Notes: a model not told the origin generated them from the sequence alone. Positions 26,617 through 36,201 are shown, numbered from the stretch's first letter. The stretch is DNA of 64,000 bases from CAYFVR01 sp964346545 (GCA_964346545.1 CAYFVR010000001.1:14049-78048), one strand, 5' to 3'. Numbers and translations are program-made.

Positions 26617-29169
26617 ATGAAGCGGTTTTCCCGGCTCCGGAGGCGGCTGTTCAAACCGACCTCCCTCCGTCACAAGCTCCACCTGATCGTGGGGCTCTTT
26701 TTTATCTTTCCGGTGCTCGGCTTTCTCTATTTCGCGGCGCGCCACGATTTCCTGCAAGACGCCTACCTGCCGCTGTTTTTCCTGGGGCTGCTCACCTTTT
26801 CCCTGCTGGGCATCTTGATGCTGCGGCGGCTTTTCGACGAGATCGCCGGCTTTTCCCGCCAGGCGGCCCGTCGGCTTGAATCCGAGGAGGCCGCGGCGGA
26901 CCCCGACGAACTTCACGGGCTGGTCCACGCCTTTTCGGCCATCGAGCGGAAGTTTTCCGCCGCCATGAGGCGGCTGGAAAAAAAGACCACCGACATCGCG
27001 GTGCTCAAGGAGCTGTCCGACCTCTGCTACGTGACCTTCGACCCCGAGGAAATTCTCTACGTCACCCTGGAACGGGCCCTGGTGCTGACCGAATCGGAGA
27101 TCGGCTCCGTTCTGATTCTGGAGCGGGGAGAGCCCAAGACCTTCGTGGTCAAGGCCTGCATCGGGCTGGGCGAGCGCGTCCGCATCGGAGACCGGCTCCC
27201 CTTCGACCAGAGCGTGGCCAAGTACGCCGTGATCAACAAATCCCCCCTGATCGTGGAGGACATCGAACGCGACACCCGGTTCGGCCGGGCCAACCGCCCC
27301 CACTACGGCACCAAATCCTTCGTCTGCATGCCCATCAAAACCAGCAAGGACATCGCGGGCGCGCTGACCATTTCCCGAAAAAACGAAGACCGGGGCTACA
27401 CGCCGGAGGACGTGGAGGCGCTCGTTCCGCTGTTGAGCAACGCGGCCTTCACCTACGAAAATCTTCGGCTGATCAAGGAAAACGAGCGGTGGTCCCGTCG
27501 GTTGCGGACCATGGAGAAGGTGTTCGGCCTCATCAACTCCAGCTTTCGGGGACGAGAACTGATCGGCGCGGTGCTGGGCGAAATCCACGCGGTGCTTCCC
27601 TTCGCCTACGCGCTGATCCTGCTGCGGGAACCGGGCCGCACGCATCGAATGCAAATCCACGACATGGCCGGAAGCGCCCCGGGCGGGCTGGTCCGGGGCG
27701 GCGGCCTGGGAGTTTCCGGCTCGGTCATGGAGCGCGTGCTGGGACGGAAGACCTTCCGGATCGTCGAGGACACCCGGAAGCTGGACGGCGAAACCGACCG
27801 GGCCATCCTGCCGCCCGGAGATGCGGCGGCGGGCCTGCTGGCCCCGATCACCGAGGACGGATCGGCCGTGGGGGTGCTGGTGATGGGCTTCGAGTCGTCG
27901 GCGGACATGGCCGAGGCCCGGGAGGCGGCGAGCTGGGCGGCGGGCGGCGTCTCCCTGGCGGTGGAGCGGGACCGGCTGTCGGCGGGCCTGATCCGGCGGG
28001 ACCGGGAGCTGGACTCGATCCGGCAGATCGGCCGGGCATTGGCCTCCTCCACCTTCGACACCCAAAAAGTCTTGAGCTACACCATGGACATGATCCGGGT
28101 GCTCATCAACGCCGAGGCGGGCGCGCTGTTTCAGGTGGAAAACGCCGAGCTGGTCAGCGCGGCGCTGTTCAACATCGATCTGGGCGATCTGGACGCCATC
28201 CGCCTGCGGCCGGGCCAAGGGGTGGCCGGCGTCGTGGCGGCCCGGGGAGAGCCGTTGATCGTCAACGACCCCGACCGGTCCCCCCATTTCCATCCCCAGG
28301 TGGACGATCTCACCGGATTCCGCACCCGCTCCATCCTCTGCGTGCCGATCATCTCCCAAGGCAGAGTCATCGGCGTCATCGAGGTGCTGAACAAGTTGAG
28401 CGGGGATTTCACGCTCAAGGACCGGGACCTGCTGGTTTCCATCGCCGCGTCGGTCAGCATCGCCATCGAAAACGCGCGGCTGTACAAGGAAACCGTGGCC
28501 ATGGCCGAACACGAACGGGGCATCCGGCGGGTGTTTCAGAAATTCGTCCCCCGCCAGATTCTGGATCAGATTCTTCACGGCGCCGAGGGCGGCCAGACCG
28601 GGCTGAACGAACTCAAAACCGTCACCCTGCTCAACATCGACATTCGCAAATCTTCGGATTTCGTCCGACGGGTGGGCCCCCAGAAAACGGTGGCGCTGCT
28701 CAATCATTTCTTTTCGGTGATGGGGGAAATCGTTTTCGCCCACAAGGGCATCGTGGACAAATACCTGGGAGACGGCTTTCTGGCGCTGTTCGGCGCGCCG
28801 GTCTCCAGCACCCGGGACGCCGAAAACGCGGTGAGCGCGGCCCTGGAGATGAAAAACGCCATGGAGCGGGTCAACGCCCACTGCCGCGAGACCTACGGGG
28901 AAACCGTGACCATGGGCATCAGCGTCCATACCGGAGAAATGGTGGTGGGAAACATCGGGTTTGAAATGAAGATGGACTACACGGTGATCGGGGACCCGGT
29001 GAACATCGTTTTCCGCCTCCAGGAGCGGACCCGGCCCTTTCCCGACGGCATTCTCGTCACGGAAAACGTCTGCCGGGCCGCCCTCTCCCCCCTGGAGGTG
29101 GAACCGGTTTCCGAGCCGCTGGCCGGCCTTCGGATCTTGGAGCTGAAGGGCCGGCGCGGCGGCGGATAA
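26617..29169 (+). CDS. GAF-domain adenylate/guanylate cyclase
   Basis: An 850-residue class III cyclase. Two N-terminal membrane spans (about 20-70), a HAMP-like linker, then three GAF-type regions (first around 125-290; the last around 475-630, with VLCVPI-like RSILCVPIISQGRVIGVIEV). The catalytic domain at 665-850 contains both metal Asp sites (TLLNIDIRKSSDF and KYLGDGFLALFGAP) and the substrate-turn DYTVIGDPVNIVFRL with Asn and Arg. It should be active. It closes the long export block after a 94-base gap and could signal its state, although that link rests only on position. Confidence 0.9.
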   Translation: MKRFSRLRRRLFKPTSLRHKLHLIVGLFFIFPVLGFLYFAARHDFLQDAYLPLFFLGLLTFSLLGILMLRRLFDEIAGFSRQAARRLESEEAAADPDELHGLVHAFSAIERKFSAAMRRLEKKTTDIAVLKELSDLCYVTFDPEEILYVTLERALVLTESEIGSVLILERGEPKTFVVKACIGLGERVRIGDRLPFDQSVAKYAVINKSPLIVEDIERDTRFGRANRPHYGTKSFVCMPIKTSKDIAGALTISRKNEDRGYTPEDVEALVPLLSNAAFTYENLRLIKENERWSRRLRTMEKVFGLINSSFRGRELIGAVLGEIHAVLPFAYALILLREPGRTHRMQIHDMAGSAPGGLVRGGGLGVSGSVMERVLGRKTFRIVEDTRKLDGETDRAILPPGDAAAGLLAPITEDGSAVGVLVMGFESSADMAEAREAASWAAGGVSLAVERDRLSAGLIRRDRELDSIRQIGRALASSTFDTQKVLSYTMDMIRVLINAEAGALFQVENAELVSAALFNIDLGDLDAIRLRPGQGVAGVVAARGEPLIVNDPDRSPHFHPQVDDLTGFRTRSILCVPIISQGRVIGVIEVLNKLSGDFTLKDRDLLVSIAASVSIAIENARLYKETVAMAEHERGIRRVFQKFVPRQILDQILHGAEGGQTGLNELKTVTLLNIDIRKSSDFVRRVGPQKTVALLNHFFSVMGEIVFAHKGIVDKYLGDGFLALFGAPVSSTRDAENAVSAALEMKNAMERVNAHCRETYGETVTMGISVHTGEMVVGNIGFEMKMDYTVIGDPVNIVFRLQERTRPFPDGILVTENVCRAALSPLEVEPVSEPLAGLRILELKGRRGGG

Positions 29170-29171
29170 TC

Positions 29172-29285
29172 CCAATACCGCTCAATTCGCCGGCAAATGG
29201 TAGGGGCGTATCGCATACGCCCTTGGTCAATCTGGCGCGATTGTCCGTTTGAAATCCCAAATTGACCGGCATTGCGGTTAATCCA
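29172..29285 (-). repeat. Dispersed intergenic repeat, copy B (full length)
   Basis: Reverse-oriented copy filling the gap between the cyclase and the convergent TIGR00300 gene. It has the core GGGCGTATCGCATACGCCC (29205-29223), the flank CAATCTGGCGCGATTGTCCG, and outer ends ATCCCAATACCG and GCATTGCGGTTAATCC. These match copy C at 48.6 kb over about 115 bases in reverse complement. Confidence 0.85.
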
Positions 29286-29299
29286 AAAACGCCGCGCCC

Positions 29300-30406
29300 T
29301 CAGCCGGTCGAACCCTTCTCCAGCCCCCGGGCCACGTTGACCACGAAATCCTGGACGTTGGTGAGAATGGAGCGGGCGGTGAGGGAGCCCCGGTTGGCCA
29401 GCTTGTTGATGGCGAACTCGGACATGTCCACCGAGTAGAAAAAGACCGGCCGCACTCCGCCGTCGGGAAGAACGTGGTAGCTGGGGGTCATGTTGCCGGC
29501 GGCGATGGCGTGGAGCTGGGTGGCCAGGGAGATCACGGTGGTGGCGCGACGAATCAGCGCCCGCATCCGGTCCTGGGCCTGGTAGACGTCGGCGATCACC
29601 TCGGGCAGGGGGCCGTCGTCCCGAATGGAGCCGGCCAGGACGTAGGGCACGTCCCGCTCCACGATGGCCCGCATGACGCCGTCCCGCACGCGCCCCTCGC
29701 GGATGGCCGTTTCCATCCCGCCCAGCCCCCGCACCCGGTTCAGGGCGTCCAGATGCTTGTAATGGCCCATGGCCACGGTTCGTTTTTCGTAGATTTGCTG
29801 CCCCAGGGCGGTGCCGAAAAAGGCGGCCTCCAGATCGTGGGTGGCCAGGGCGTTGCCGGCCAGCAGGCCGTCCACGTGTCCGCCGGTCACCAGCCGGGCG
29901 AAGGCGCTCCGGGCGTCGTGGTCGAAGACCACCGCCGGTCCCAGGACCCAAACCACGAAGCCGTTCTCCCGCTCGTGCTTCAGCACGTCGTAGAGTTCGT
30001 CGTAGTCGATGGAAAAGGCGGTTTCCCGGGTGAGCTGGCTCCGAAAGGCGAATTTTTCGGCCACCCGATCCGGAAACACGAAGGCCTCGGTGTGGACGTA
30101 AATCCCCTCCTCCGCGTTTTCCCCCCGGCCGCGCGCCACCGGGTCGCCCTTCCGGAGATTCCGGAACTCGGTCACCGCCAGCCCACCGTCGGGCCGGCGG
30201 ACCACCACGCAGTCCATCCGGGACTCCCCCGCCAGCCGCCAGTCGCCGGGCGCCACCTGATAGTATTCGGGATAGACGGAGGTGCCGTGATAGTCCGCCG
30301 GGGCCACGCCGTCCGCCGGACAGGGCTGGAAATCGACCGCGGGAGCGTCCGCGAAGGGGGGCGCGGAAAAATCGGGCGGCCGGTATTCGGGCAGTTGAAA
30401 CGACAT
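29300..30406 (-). CDS. TIGR00300-family protein, ornithine cyclodeaminase-like (AgrE/ArgZ C-terminal homologue)
   Basis: A 368-residue protein of the LOR/SDH-conserved-domain (TIGR00300) family. Family signatures are VDGLLAGNALATHDLEAAFF, GHYKHLDALNRVRGLGG, VPYVLAGSIRDDGPLPEVI and a C-terminal DMSEFAINKLANRGSLTARS. The domain is known from the C-terminus of the cyanobacterial ArgZ/AgrE enzyme and from archaeal ornithine cyclodeaminases that turn ornithine to proline and ammonia. The stand-alone form here probably has a similar amino-acid role. AAAAAGGAGGATCG precedes the ATG. Confidence 0.82.
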   Translation of the reverse strand: MSFQLPEYRPPDFSAPPFADAPAVDFQPCPADGVAPADYHGTSVYPEYYQVAPGDWRLAGESRMDCVVVRRPDGGLAVTEFRNLRKGDPVARGRGENAEEGIYVHTEAFVFPDRVAEKFAFRSQLTRETAFSIDYDELYDVLKHERENGFVVWVLGPAVVFDHDARSAFARLVTGGHVDGLLAGNALATHDLEAAFFGTALGQQIYEKRTVAMGHYKHLDALNRVRGLGGMETAIREGRVRDGVMRAIVERDVPYVLAGSIRDDGPLPEVIADVYQAQDRMRALIRRATTVISLATQLHAIAAGNMTPSYHVLPDGGVRPVFFYSVDMSEFAINKLANRGSLTARSILTNVQDFVVNVARGLEKGSTG

Positions 30407-30460
30407 CGATCCTCCTTTTTGGGTGGGTTCCCGGCCGCGACCGCCGAAAAAAAGGGGGCG

Positions 30461-31186
30461 TTACAGCAGCCGGGTGGCGTTGACCTCCGGAAGGCCGGCC
30501 GCCCGGATTTTTCGGACCACGGCCTCCACGTCGTAGGCCACGAACCGAACCTCCAACGTCCGCTCCCGGTCGTCCCAAATGACGTATTTGGCCCGGTTGT
30601 CGCCGTCCCGGGGCTGGCCCACGCTGCCGGCGTTGACGATATGGCGGAGGTCCGGGTCCAGCGGGACGATTCCCCGGCGCAGCCCCTGGAAGTCCAGGGC
30701 GGTTCCGTTCCAGGAAACCAGGTCCAGCTCGTGGGTGTGGCCCACGAAGATCAGCGGTTCCGGAGCCAGCCGCAGGCCGCGGCGGTAGCCCCGCATGGAC
30801 ATCTGGAACAGGTAGAGGGTGGGCGACCGGGGCGGGAAGCCGTGGACGAAGCGCAGCCCCCAAAGAACCTTGAAATTGGGAAGCCCGGCGACGTATTCCC
30901 GGGCTTCGGGGGACAGGGCGTCCCGGGTCATTTCCACCGAGCGGCGGGCGGCGGGATTGAACCAGCGGCGCAGCCGGACGTTCCGCACCGCCAGCTCGTG
31001 GTTCCCGGCCACGGAGGGGATCTCCCGCGCCCACAGCAGGCGCACCACCGCCTCGGGATCGGGGCCGTAGCCCACGTTGTCGCCCAGGGAGGCCATGGCG
31101 TCGATCCGCAGGCCGTCGGCGTCGGCCAGAACCGCCTCGAATGCCTCCAGATTTCCGTGGATGTCGGACAAAACGGCCAGACGCAA
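30461..31186 (-). CDS. Calcineurin-like metallophosphoesterase
   Basis: A 241-residue cytoplasmic phosphoesterase of the YfcE/MJ0936 type. All metal motifs are present: SDIHGN, GDNVGYG, GNHE, and GHTHELD with HVNAGSVGQPRDG nearby. It starts at TTG (31186), whose ribosome-binding site TAGGAG overlaps the stop codon of the prepilin peptidase gene nine bases away, so the two are translationally linked. The substrate is not identifiable. Confidence 0.88.
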   Translation of the reverse strand: MRLAVLSDIHGNLEAFEAVLADADGLRIDAMASLGDNVGYGPDPEAVVRLLWAREIPSVAGNHELAVRNVRLRRWFNPAARRSVEMTRDALSPEAREYVAGLPNFKVLWGLRFVHGFPPRSPTLYLFQMSMRGYRRGLRLAPEPLIFVGHTHELDLVSWNGTALDFQGLRRGIVPLDPDLRHIVNAGSVGQPRDGDNRAKYVIWDDRERTLEVRFVAYDVEAVVRKIRAAGLPEVNATRLL

Positions 31187-31195
31187 CGGCGACTC

Positions 31196-31972
31196 CTATC
31201 GCATCGTTTGCAGGTACCAGGCGATCAGGTCGGTCCCGAAAAAAACGTGAACGACGGCGCCGCCGGCCAGAAAGGGGCCGAAGGGCACCGCCAGCTTGGC
31301 GCCCTTGCCGGTGCGGATCATGATGGCGATTCCGGCGACCGTTCCGGCGGCCGAGGCCAGAAAGACGGTCACCACCACTCCCTGCCATCCCATCAAGGCG
31401 CCGATCATGCCGATCAGCTTGACGTCGCCGCCGCCCAGCCCTTCCACGCCCCGAAAAAAATAAAAATATTCCCCCACCAGGTAGAGGGCCCCCGGGCTGG
31501 CCAGCGCGCCGATCAGGGCGTCGGCCCGGGACACGTCGGGCAGGGCCATGCCGGCGAAGAAAAAGAAGAGGATTCCCGGGAGCGTGAGCGCGTCGGGAAT
31601 GATCTGGTGATCGAAATCGATGAAGGTGACCACGACCAGCACGGCCAGAAAGGCGAAAACCACCGGCGCGGCGGGCTGGACACCGAACCGGAGCACGGCG
31701 GCGGCCGCCAAAAAGCCGGTCAGCAGCTCCACCAGCGGATACCGGATCGAAATGGGGGCCTTGCAGGATCGACATTTCCCCCGCAGCCAAAGCCAGCTCA
31801 AGACGGGAATGTTGTCGTAGAACCGCAACCGATAATCGCAGCGAGGACAGGCCGAGGGCGGAGAGACGATGGAACGGGAGGCCGGCAGCCGATAGATGCA
31901 GACGTTGAGAAAGCTGCCGATGCACAATCCGAACACGAAGGCCAGGGCGGCGGCGGCCGAAAGAAAAGTCAT
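31196..31972 (-). CDS. pilD: Prepilin peptidase / N-methyltransferase
   Basis: A 258-residue inner-membrane aspartic protease that cleaves and N-methylates type IV pilins and type II secretion pseudopilins. Visible are the N-terminal span, GSFLNVCIYRLP, the zinc-binding CPRC ... CRSC pairs, and the two catalytic Asp motifs VTFIDFDHQIIPD and GGGDVKLIG. Eight hydrophobic segments are apparent. The ATG at 31972 is preferred over the GTG two codons upstream. No pilin or secretion gene lies nearby in the window. Confidence 0.93.
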   Translation of the reverse strand: MTFLSAAAALAFVFGLCIGSFLNVCIYRLPASRSIVSPPSACPRCDYRLRFYDNIPVLSWLWLRGKCRSCKAPISIRYPLVELLTGFLAAAAVLRFGVQPAAPVVFAFLAVLVVVTFIDFDHQIIPDALTLPGILFFFFAGMALPDVSRADALIGALASPGALYLVGEYFYFFRGVEGLGGGDVKLIGMIGALMGWQGVVVTVFLASAAGTVAGIAIMIRTGKGAKLAVPFGPFLAGGAVVHVFFGTDLIAWYLQTMR

Positions 31973-32071
31973 GAACACATCCCGGGAATGGGGAAACGAT
32001 TTCCCTATCCCTTACCCGGTATGGGCGTCGGAAATCAAGGGGGAACTACGCGGCCCGCCGGGGAAAACCGC

Positions 32072-32099
32072 TTGCCGGGCCGGGAAAATGTCTTACCAT
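32072..32099 (+). promoter_or_regulatory. Possible promoter of lon
   Basis: TTGCCG (32072-32077), a 16-base spacer and TACCAT (32094-32099), about 85 bases upstream of lon in the divergent pilD-lon gap. No clear heat-shock promoter was seen. Confidence 0.35.
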
Positions 32100-32182
32100 A
32101 GACCGTCAGTCGTTTTCAGAAAATCGGGCGGCGGAATCCCAAGGGAACGCGGCTCGGAAAAGACCGAAATTCGGGAGAAATT

Positions 32183-34657
32183 ATGGCGGAAACCGACAAG
32201 GACGATCTGATCAGCATCATCGAGGAAGAGGAAATCGCCGGGGACATTCCCGACGTGATGCCGCTCATGCCGGTGCGGGACGTGGTCATCTTCACCGACA
32301 TGCTGCTGCCGCTCTTCGTGGGCCGAAAAAAATCGGTTCGGGCGGTGGAGGAGGCGGTGGCCAAGGACAGCTTCCTCATGCTGGTCACCCAGAAGGATCC
32401 CGGGGTGGAATCCCCGAAACCGGAGGATATCTTCGAGGTGGGCACCGTGGGCCGCATCCTGCGGATGCTCAAGCTGCCCGACGGCCGCCTCAAGGCCCTG
32501 GTGCAGGGGGTGGCCAAGGCGAAGGTGGAAAAATATACCCGCAAGCGCTCCTGGTATCAGGTCCGCGTTTCCCTCGTCGAAGAGCCGGAGACGACGGAAC
32601 CGGACCTGGAAACCGAGGCCATGATGCGCAACGTGCGGGATTATTCGGAAAAAATTCTTTCCCTTCGCGGGGAAATGAGCAACGACGTGACCACCATCCT
32701 GGAAAGCATCGAGGAGCCCGGCCGACTGGCCGACCTGGTGGCCTCCAACCTGCGGTTAAAGCTCGAAGAATCCCAAATGATTCTGGAGCTGCTCGATCCG
32801 CTGGAGCGGTTGCGCAAAGTCAACGATCTGCTGTCCCGGGAAGTGGAACTCTCGGCCATGCAGGCCAAAATCCAAAGCGACGTCAAGGACGAGATTTCCA
32901 AAAGCCAGCGGGATTATTTCCTGCGGGAGCAGGTGCGGGCCATCCACAAGGAACTCGGCGAGATGGACGACCGGGGCCAGGAGGTGGACGAGTACGCCCA
33001 GCGGATCAAAAAAGCCAAAATGCCCAAGGAGGCCAGGGAAGAGGCCGAAAAACAGCTCCGGCGGCTGGAGCAGATGCATCCGGAAGCCGCCGAAACGACC
33101 ATCATCCGAACCTATCTGGACTGGCTGGTGGAACTGCCCTGGAAAAAATCGACCAAGGACCATCTGGACATCGCCAACGCCAAAACGGTGTTGGATCGGG
33201 ACCATTACGGCCTGGACCGCATCAAGGACCGGATCCTGGAATACCTCAGCGTCCGCAAGCTCAATCCCGAGATGAAAGGGCCGATCCTCTGCTTCGTGGG
33301 CCCCCCCGGCGTGGGCAAAACCTCCCTGGGGCGCGCCATCGCCCGGGCGCTGAAACGCAAGTTCCACCGCATCTCCCTGGGCGGGGTTCGGGACGAGGCG
33401 GAAATCCGGGGCCACCGGCGAACCTACATCGGGGCGCTTCCCGGCCGGATCATCCAGGGGCTCAAGCAGTGCGGCACCCGAAACCCGGTTTTCATGATGG
33501 ACGAGATCGACAAGCTGGGGGCCGATTTCCGGGGCGATCCTTCTTCGGCCCTGCTGGAGGCGCTGGACCCGGAACAAAACGACCAGTTCAGCGACCATTA
33601 CCTGAACCTGGCGTTCGATCTGTCCCAGGTGATGTTCATCCTGACGGCCAACGTCGGCGACACCATCCCCTCGGCCCTCTACGACCGCATGGAGGTGATC
33701 CGCATTCCCGGCTACACCGAGGAGGAGAAGACGGTGATCGCCCATCGTCACCTGATCCCCCGCCAGCTCAAGGAAAACGGCCTCAAGCCGCGCAATCTTT
33801 CCATCAGCGACGGCGCCCTGGCCCAGATGATCACCGAATACACCGCGGAGGCGGGCCTGCGGAATCTGGAGCGGAAAATCGGCGCCATCTGCCGGAAGAC
33901 CGCCCGGCGCATCGCGGAGGGAAAAAAGGGCAAGATGGCCGTCACCCGCGCCAACATCCACAAATTCCTGGGGGTGCCCCGATACTCTCCGGAAATGGAC
34001 AAGGACGAAAGCCAGATCGGCCTGGCCACCGGCCTCGCCTGGACCGAAGTGGGCGGCGAGGTGCTCTACATCGAGGCCTCGCTGATTCCCGGCAAGGGCG
34101 AAATGCTCATCACGGGGCAGCTGGGCGAGATCATGCAGGAGTCGGCCCGGGCCGCGGTCACCTACGCCCGTCGCCGGCTGACCAGCTTCGGCCTCAAGGA
34201 GAACCATCTGGACAACCTGGACCTGCACATCCACGTGCCCGCCGGCGCGATTCCCAAGGACGGACCTTCGGCCGGCATCGCCATGGCCACCGCCCTCATC
34301 TCCATCCTGCTGCAACGGCCCATCAGCGCCGACGTGGCCATGACCGGGGAAATCACCCTCCGGGGCCGGGTGCTGCCCATCGGCGGGCTCAAGGAAAAGG
34401 TGCTGGGCGCTTTGCGCGGCGGCATCCGGACCATCGTCATCCCGGAGAAAAACCGAAAGGAGCTGTCGGAACTTCCGGCCCGCCTCCGGCGAAAGGTGGA
34501 ATTCATTCCCGTGGGCCACATGGACGAAGTGCTGCCCGTGGCCATTCCGGAAACCAAGGGCCGCCGGATTCCGAACCGACCGGTTCGCCGACCCCGGGCG
34601 GCGCCCCCGCGCCGGGGCATCCGGGGTCCGTTCCGCCCGGGAATCCGAACCCCATGA
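32183..34657 (+). CDS. lon: ATP-dependent protease Lon
   Basis: An 824-residue cytoplasmic Lon protease. In order it has the LON substrate-binding domain (LMPVRDVVIFTDMLLPLFVG), a coiled-coil region, the AAA+ module with Walker A GPPGVGKTSLG (about 372) and Walker B PVFMMDEIDKLG, and the protease domain with catalytic Ser696 in KDGPSAGIA and the Lys in GGLKEKVLGA. The tail after IPVGHMDEVLPVA is extended by about 35 Arg/Pro-rich residues. Its stop overlaps the tsaB start (ATGA). Confidence 0.97.
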   Translation: MAETDKDDLISIIEEEEIAGDIPDVMPLMPVRDVVIFTDMLLPLFVGRKKSVRAVEEAVAKDSFLMLVTQKDPGVESPKPEDIFEVGTVGRILRMLKLPDGRLKALVQGVAKAKVEKYTRKRSWYQVRVSLVEEPETTEPDLETEAMMRNVRDYSEKILSLRGEMSNDVTTILESIEEPGRLADLVASNLRLKLEESQMILELLDPLERLRKVNDLLSREVELSAMQAKIQSDVKDEISKSQRDYFLREQVRAIHKELGEMDDRGQEVDEYAQRIKKAKMPKEAREEAEKQLRRLEQMHPEAAETTIIRTYLDWLVELPWKKSTKDHLDIANAKTVLDRDHYGLDRIKDRILEYLSVRKLNPEMKGPILCFVGPPGVGKTSLGRAIARALKRKFHRISLGGVRDEAEIRGHRRTYIGALPGRIIQGLKQCGTRNPVFMMDEIDKLGADFRGDPSSALLEALDPEQNDQFSDHYLNLAFDLSQVMFILTANVGDTIPSALYDRMEVIRIPGYTEEEKTVIAHRHLIPRQLKENGLKPRNLSISDGALAQMITEYTAEAGLRNLERKIGAICRKTARRIAEGKKGKMAVTRANIHKFLGVPRYSPEMDKDESQIGLATGLAWTEVGGEVLYIEASLIPGKGEMLITGQLGEIMQESARAAVTYARRRLTSFGLKENHLDNLDLHIHVPAGAIPKDGPSAGIAMATALISILLQRPISADVAMTGEITLRGRVLPIGGLKEKVLGALRGGIRTIVIPEKNRKELSELPARLRRKVEFIPVGHMDEVLPVAIPETKGRRIPNRPVRRPRAAPPRRGIRGPFRPGIRTP

Positions 34658-35340
34658 AGCTGCTGGCCGTCGACACCGCCACTCCGAGCCTGAGCGTGGC
34701 GGTCACCGACGGCGAAGAACTTCGGGCGGAAATCACCCTCCGCCGCCGCCAGACCCATACTCGAACGCTGATGCGCCAGCTGGAATCGGTTCTGGAACTG
34801 GCCGGGATGGCGCCCGCGGAACTGGACGGGCTGGCGGCGGTGGCCGGCCCGGGCAGCTTCACCGGGCTGCGCATCGGCCTGAGCGCCGTCAAGGGGCTCG
34901 CCCTGGGGCTGGGGAAGCCGGCGGTGGGCGTCTCCGCCCTGGAGGGGCTGGCCCGACAGCTTCCCGGCGTCTCCGTCTCGATTCACGTCCTGATCGACGC
35001 CCGCAAGGGCCAGGTCTACCGGGGGATGTTCCGGTGGGCGGAGGATCGGCTGGTCTCGTTGGCGGAACCGGCCGTGCTGAGTCCCGAAGCGGCGGCCGCG
35101 GAAATGCGGGGAGCGGCCATGCTGGTGGGGGACGGGGCCCGGCTCCACCGGGAACGGCTGGCGCGTCGCGTCGGGGCGCGGTTTCGCGTCGCCCCCCCCG
35201 GCGTCCACACCCTTCGGGCGTCCACCGCGGCCCGGATGGCCCGGGAGAAGATTGCGGCGGGCGCCTCTTGCGATCCGGCCGAGCTGGTTCCCCAATATTT
35301 GCGTCCCTCGGACGCGGAATTGGCGCGAACGGACGGGTAA
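34654..35340 (+). CDS. tsaB: tRNA t6A biosynthesis protein TsaB
   Basis: A 228-residue ASKHA-fold protein that partners TsaD and TsaE in making threonylcarbamoyl-adenosine at tRNA position 37. It begins MKLLAVDTATPSLSVAV and carries the family's GLAAVAGPGSFTGLRIGLS and the IDARKGQVYRGMF strand. It overlaps lon by four bases (ATGA), implying coupled translation. TsaD and TsaE are not in the window. Confidence 0.95.
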   Translation: MKLLAVDTATPSLSVAVTDGEELRAEITLRRRQTHTRTLMRQLESVLELAGMAPAELDGLAAVAGPGSFTGLRIGLSAVKGLALGLGKPAVGVSALEGLARQLPGVSVSIHVLIDARKGQVYRGMFRWAEDRLVSLAEPAVLSPEAAAAEMRGAAMLVGDGARLHRERLARRVGARFRVAPPGVHTLRASTAARMAREKIAAGASCDPAELVPQYLRPSDAELARTDG

Positions 35341-35347
35341 GTTTTCA

Positions 35348-35377
35348 TTGACACCGGCTTCGGCCTTCGGTTATACA
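35348..35377 (+). promoter_or_regulatory. Sigma-70 type promoter of psd
   Basis: A consensus TTGACA (35348-35353) followed after 18 bases by TATACA (35372-35377), or after 17 by TTATAC. It is about 40 bases upstream of the psd start, directly after tsaB. Confidence 0.6.
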
Positions 35378-35415
35378 GGCCGAACGACTTGAGATGAAAG
35401 GGTTCTCTTTCCGAA

Positions 35416-36093
35416 ATGTCCAAATTTTTCTGGGCCGATCCGCCCGGACAACGGGCCTTTCCGGTGGCCAAGGCGGGAATTCCGCTAATCGCCGCGGGCG
35501 CGTTCGTCACGGCCGTTTTCGCCCTGCTGGAATTGACGGTCCCGGCCCTGATCGGGCTTTTCGGCACCGCCTGCGTTTGCGCCTTTTTCCGGGATCCGGA
35601 TCGGGCCATCCCCGCCGAGCCGGGCGCGGTGGTTTCTCCGGCCGACGGAAAGGTCATCGTGGCGGAGCGGGTGAACGACTGCCCCTTTTTGGATGGGCCC
35701 CGTTTCAAATTGAGCGTCTTCATGACCGTTTTCAACGTCCACGTCAACCGGATTCCGGTGGCGGGCACGGTGGAGTCGGTCCATTACCATCCCGGCAAAT
35801 TCGTTTCGGCCAATCTCGACAAGGCCAGCCGCGAGAACGAACACAACGCGGTGATCGTGACGTCCGACGAAGGCGGGGCGTCCATCTGTTACGTGCAGAT
35901 CGCCGGCCTGGTGGCTCGCCGGATCATCTCCTGGGTGCAGCCGGGCGACCGCCTCGCCCGCGGCCAGCGTTGCGGGCTGATCTGCTTCGGCTCCCGGCTG
36001 GACGTTTACCTGCCGCCGGACGCCCGGCCGGCCGTGACGATCGGCGAAAAGGTGCGGGCCGGCACTTCGATTCTGGGCCGCCTGTCCGAATAA
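35416..36093 (+). CDS. psd: Phosphatidylserine decarboxylase (proenzyme)
   Basis: A 225-residue pyruvoyl-dependent decarboxylase that makes phosphatidylethanolamine at the inner membrane. The self-cleavage site is Gly-Ser193 in CFGSRLDVYLP; the mature alpha chain would begin with the pyruvoyl group at Ser193. SPADGKVIVAERV and VFNVHVNRIPVAGTVESVHY are typical of the short PSD-A type. Two membrane spans lie in residues 20-60. The partner phosphatidylserine synthase (pssA) is not adjacent here. Confidence 0.94.
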   Translation: MSKFFWADPPGQRAFPVAKAGIPLIAAGAFVTAVFALLELTVPALIGLFGTACVCAFFRDPDRAIPAEPGAVVSPADGKVIVAERVNDCPFLDGPRFKLSVFMTVFNVHVNRIPVAGTVESVHYHPGKFVSANLDKASRENEHNAVIVTSDEGGASICYVQIAGLVARRIISWVQPGDRLARGQRCGLICFGSRLDVYLPPDARPAVTIGEKVRAGTSILGRLSE

Positions 36094-36201
36094 AAACATT
36101 TCGGGATCGACATTCCACGGGCGACCGCCGCGGCACTTGGCCGTTGGACGGCCGCCCGGTATTTTAGGAGGCGGAGTCATCCCGTCTCCGGGAGAACGCA
36201 C

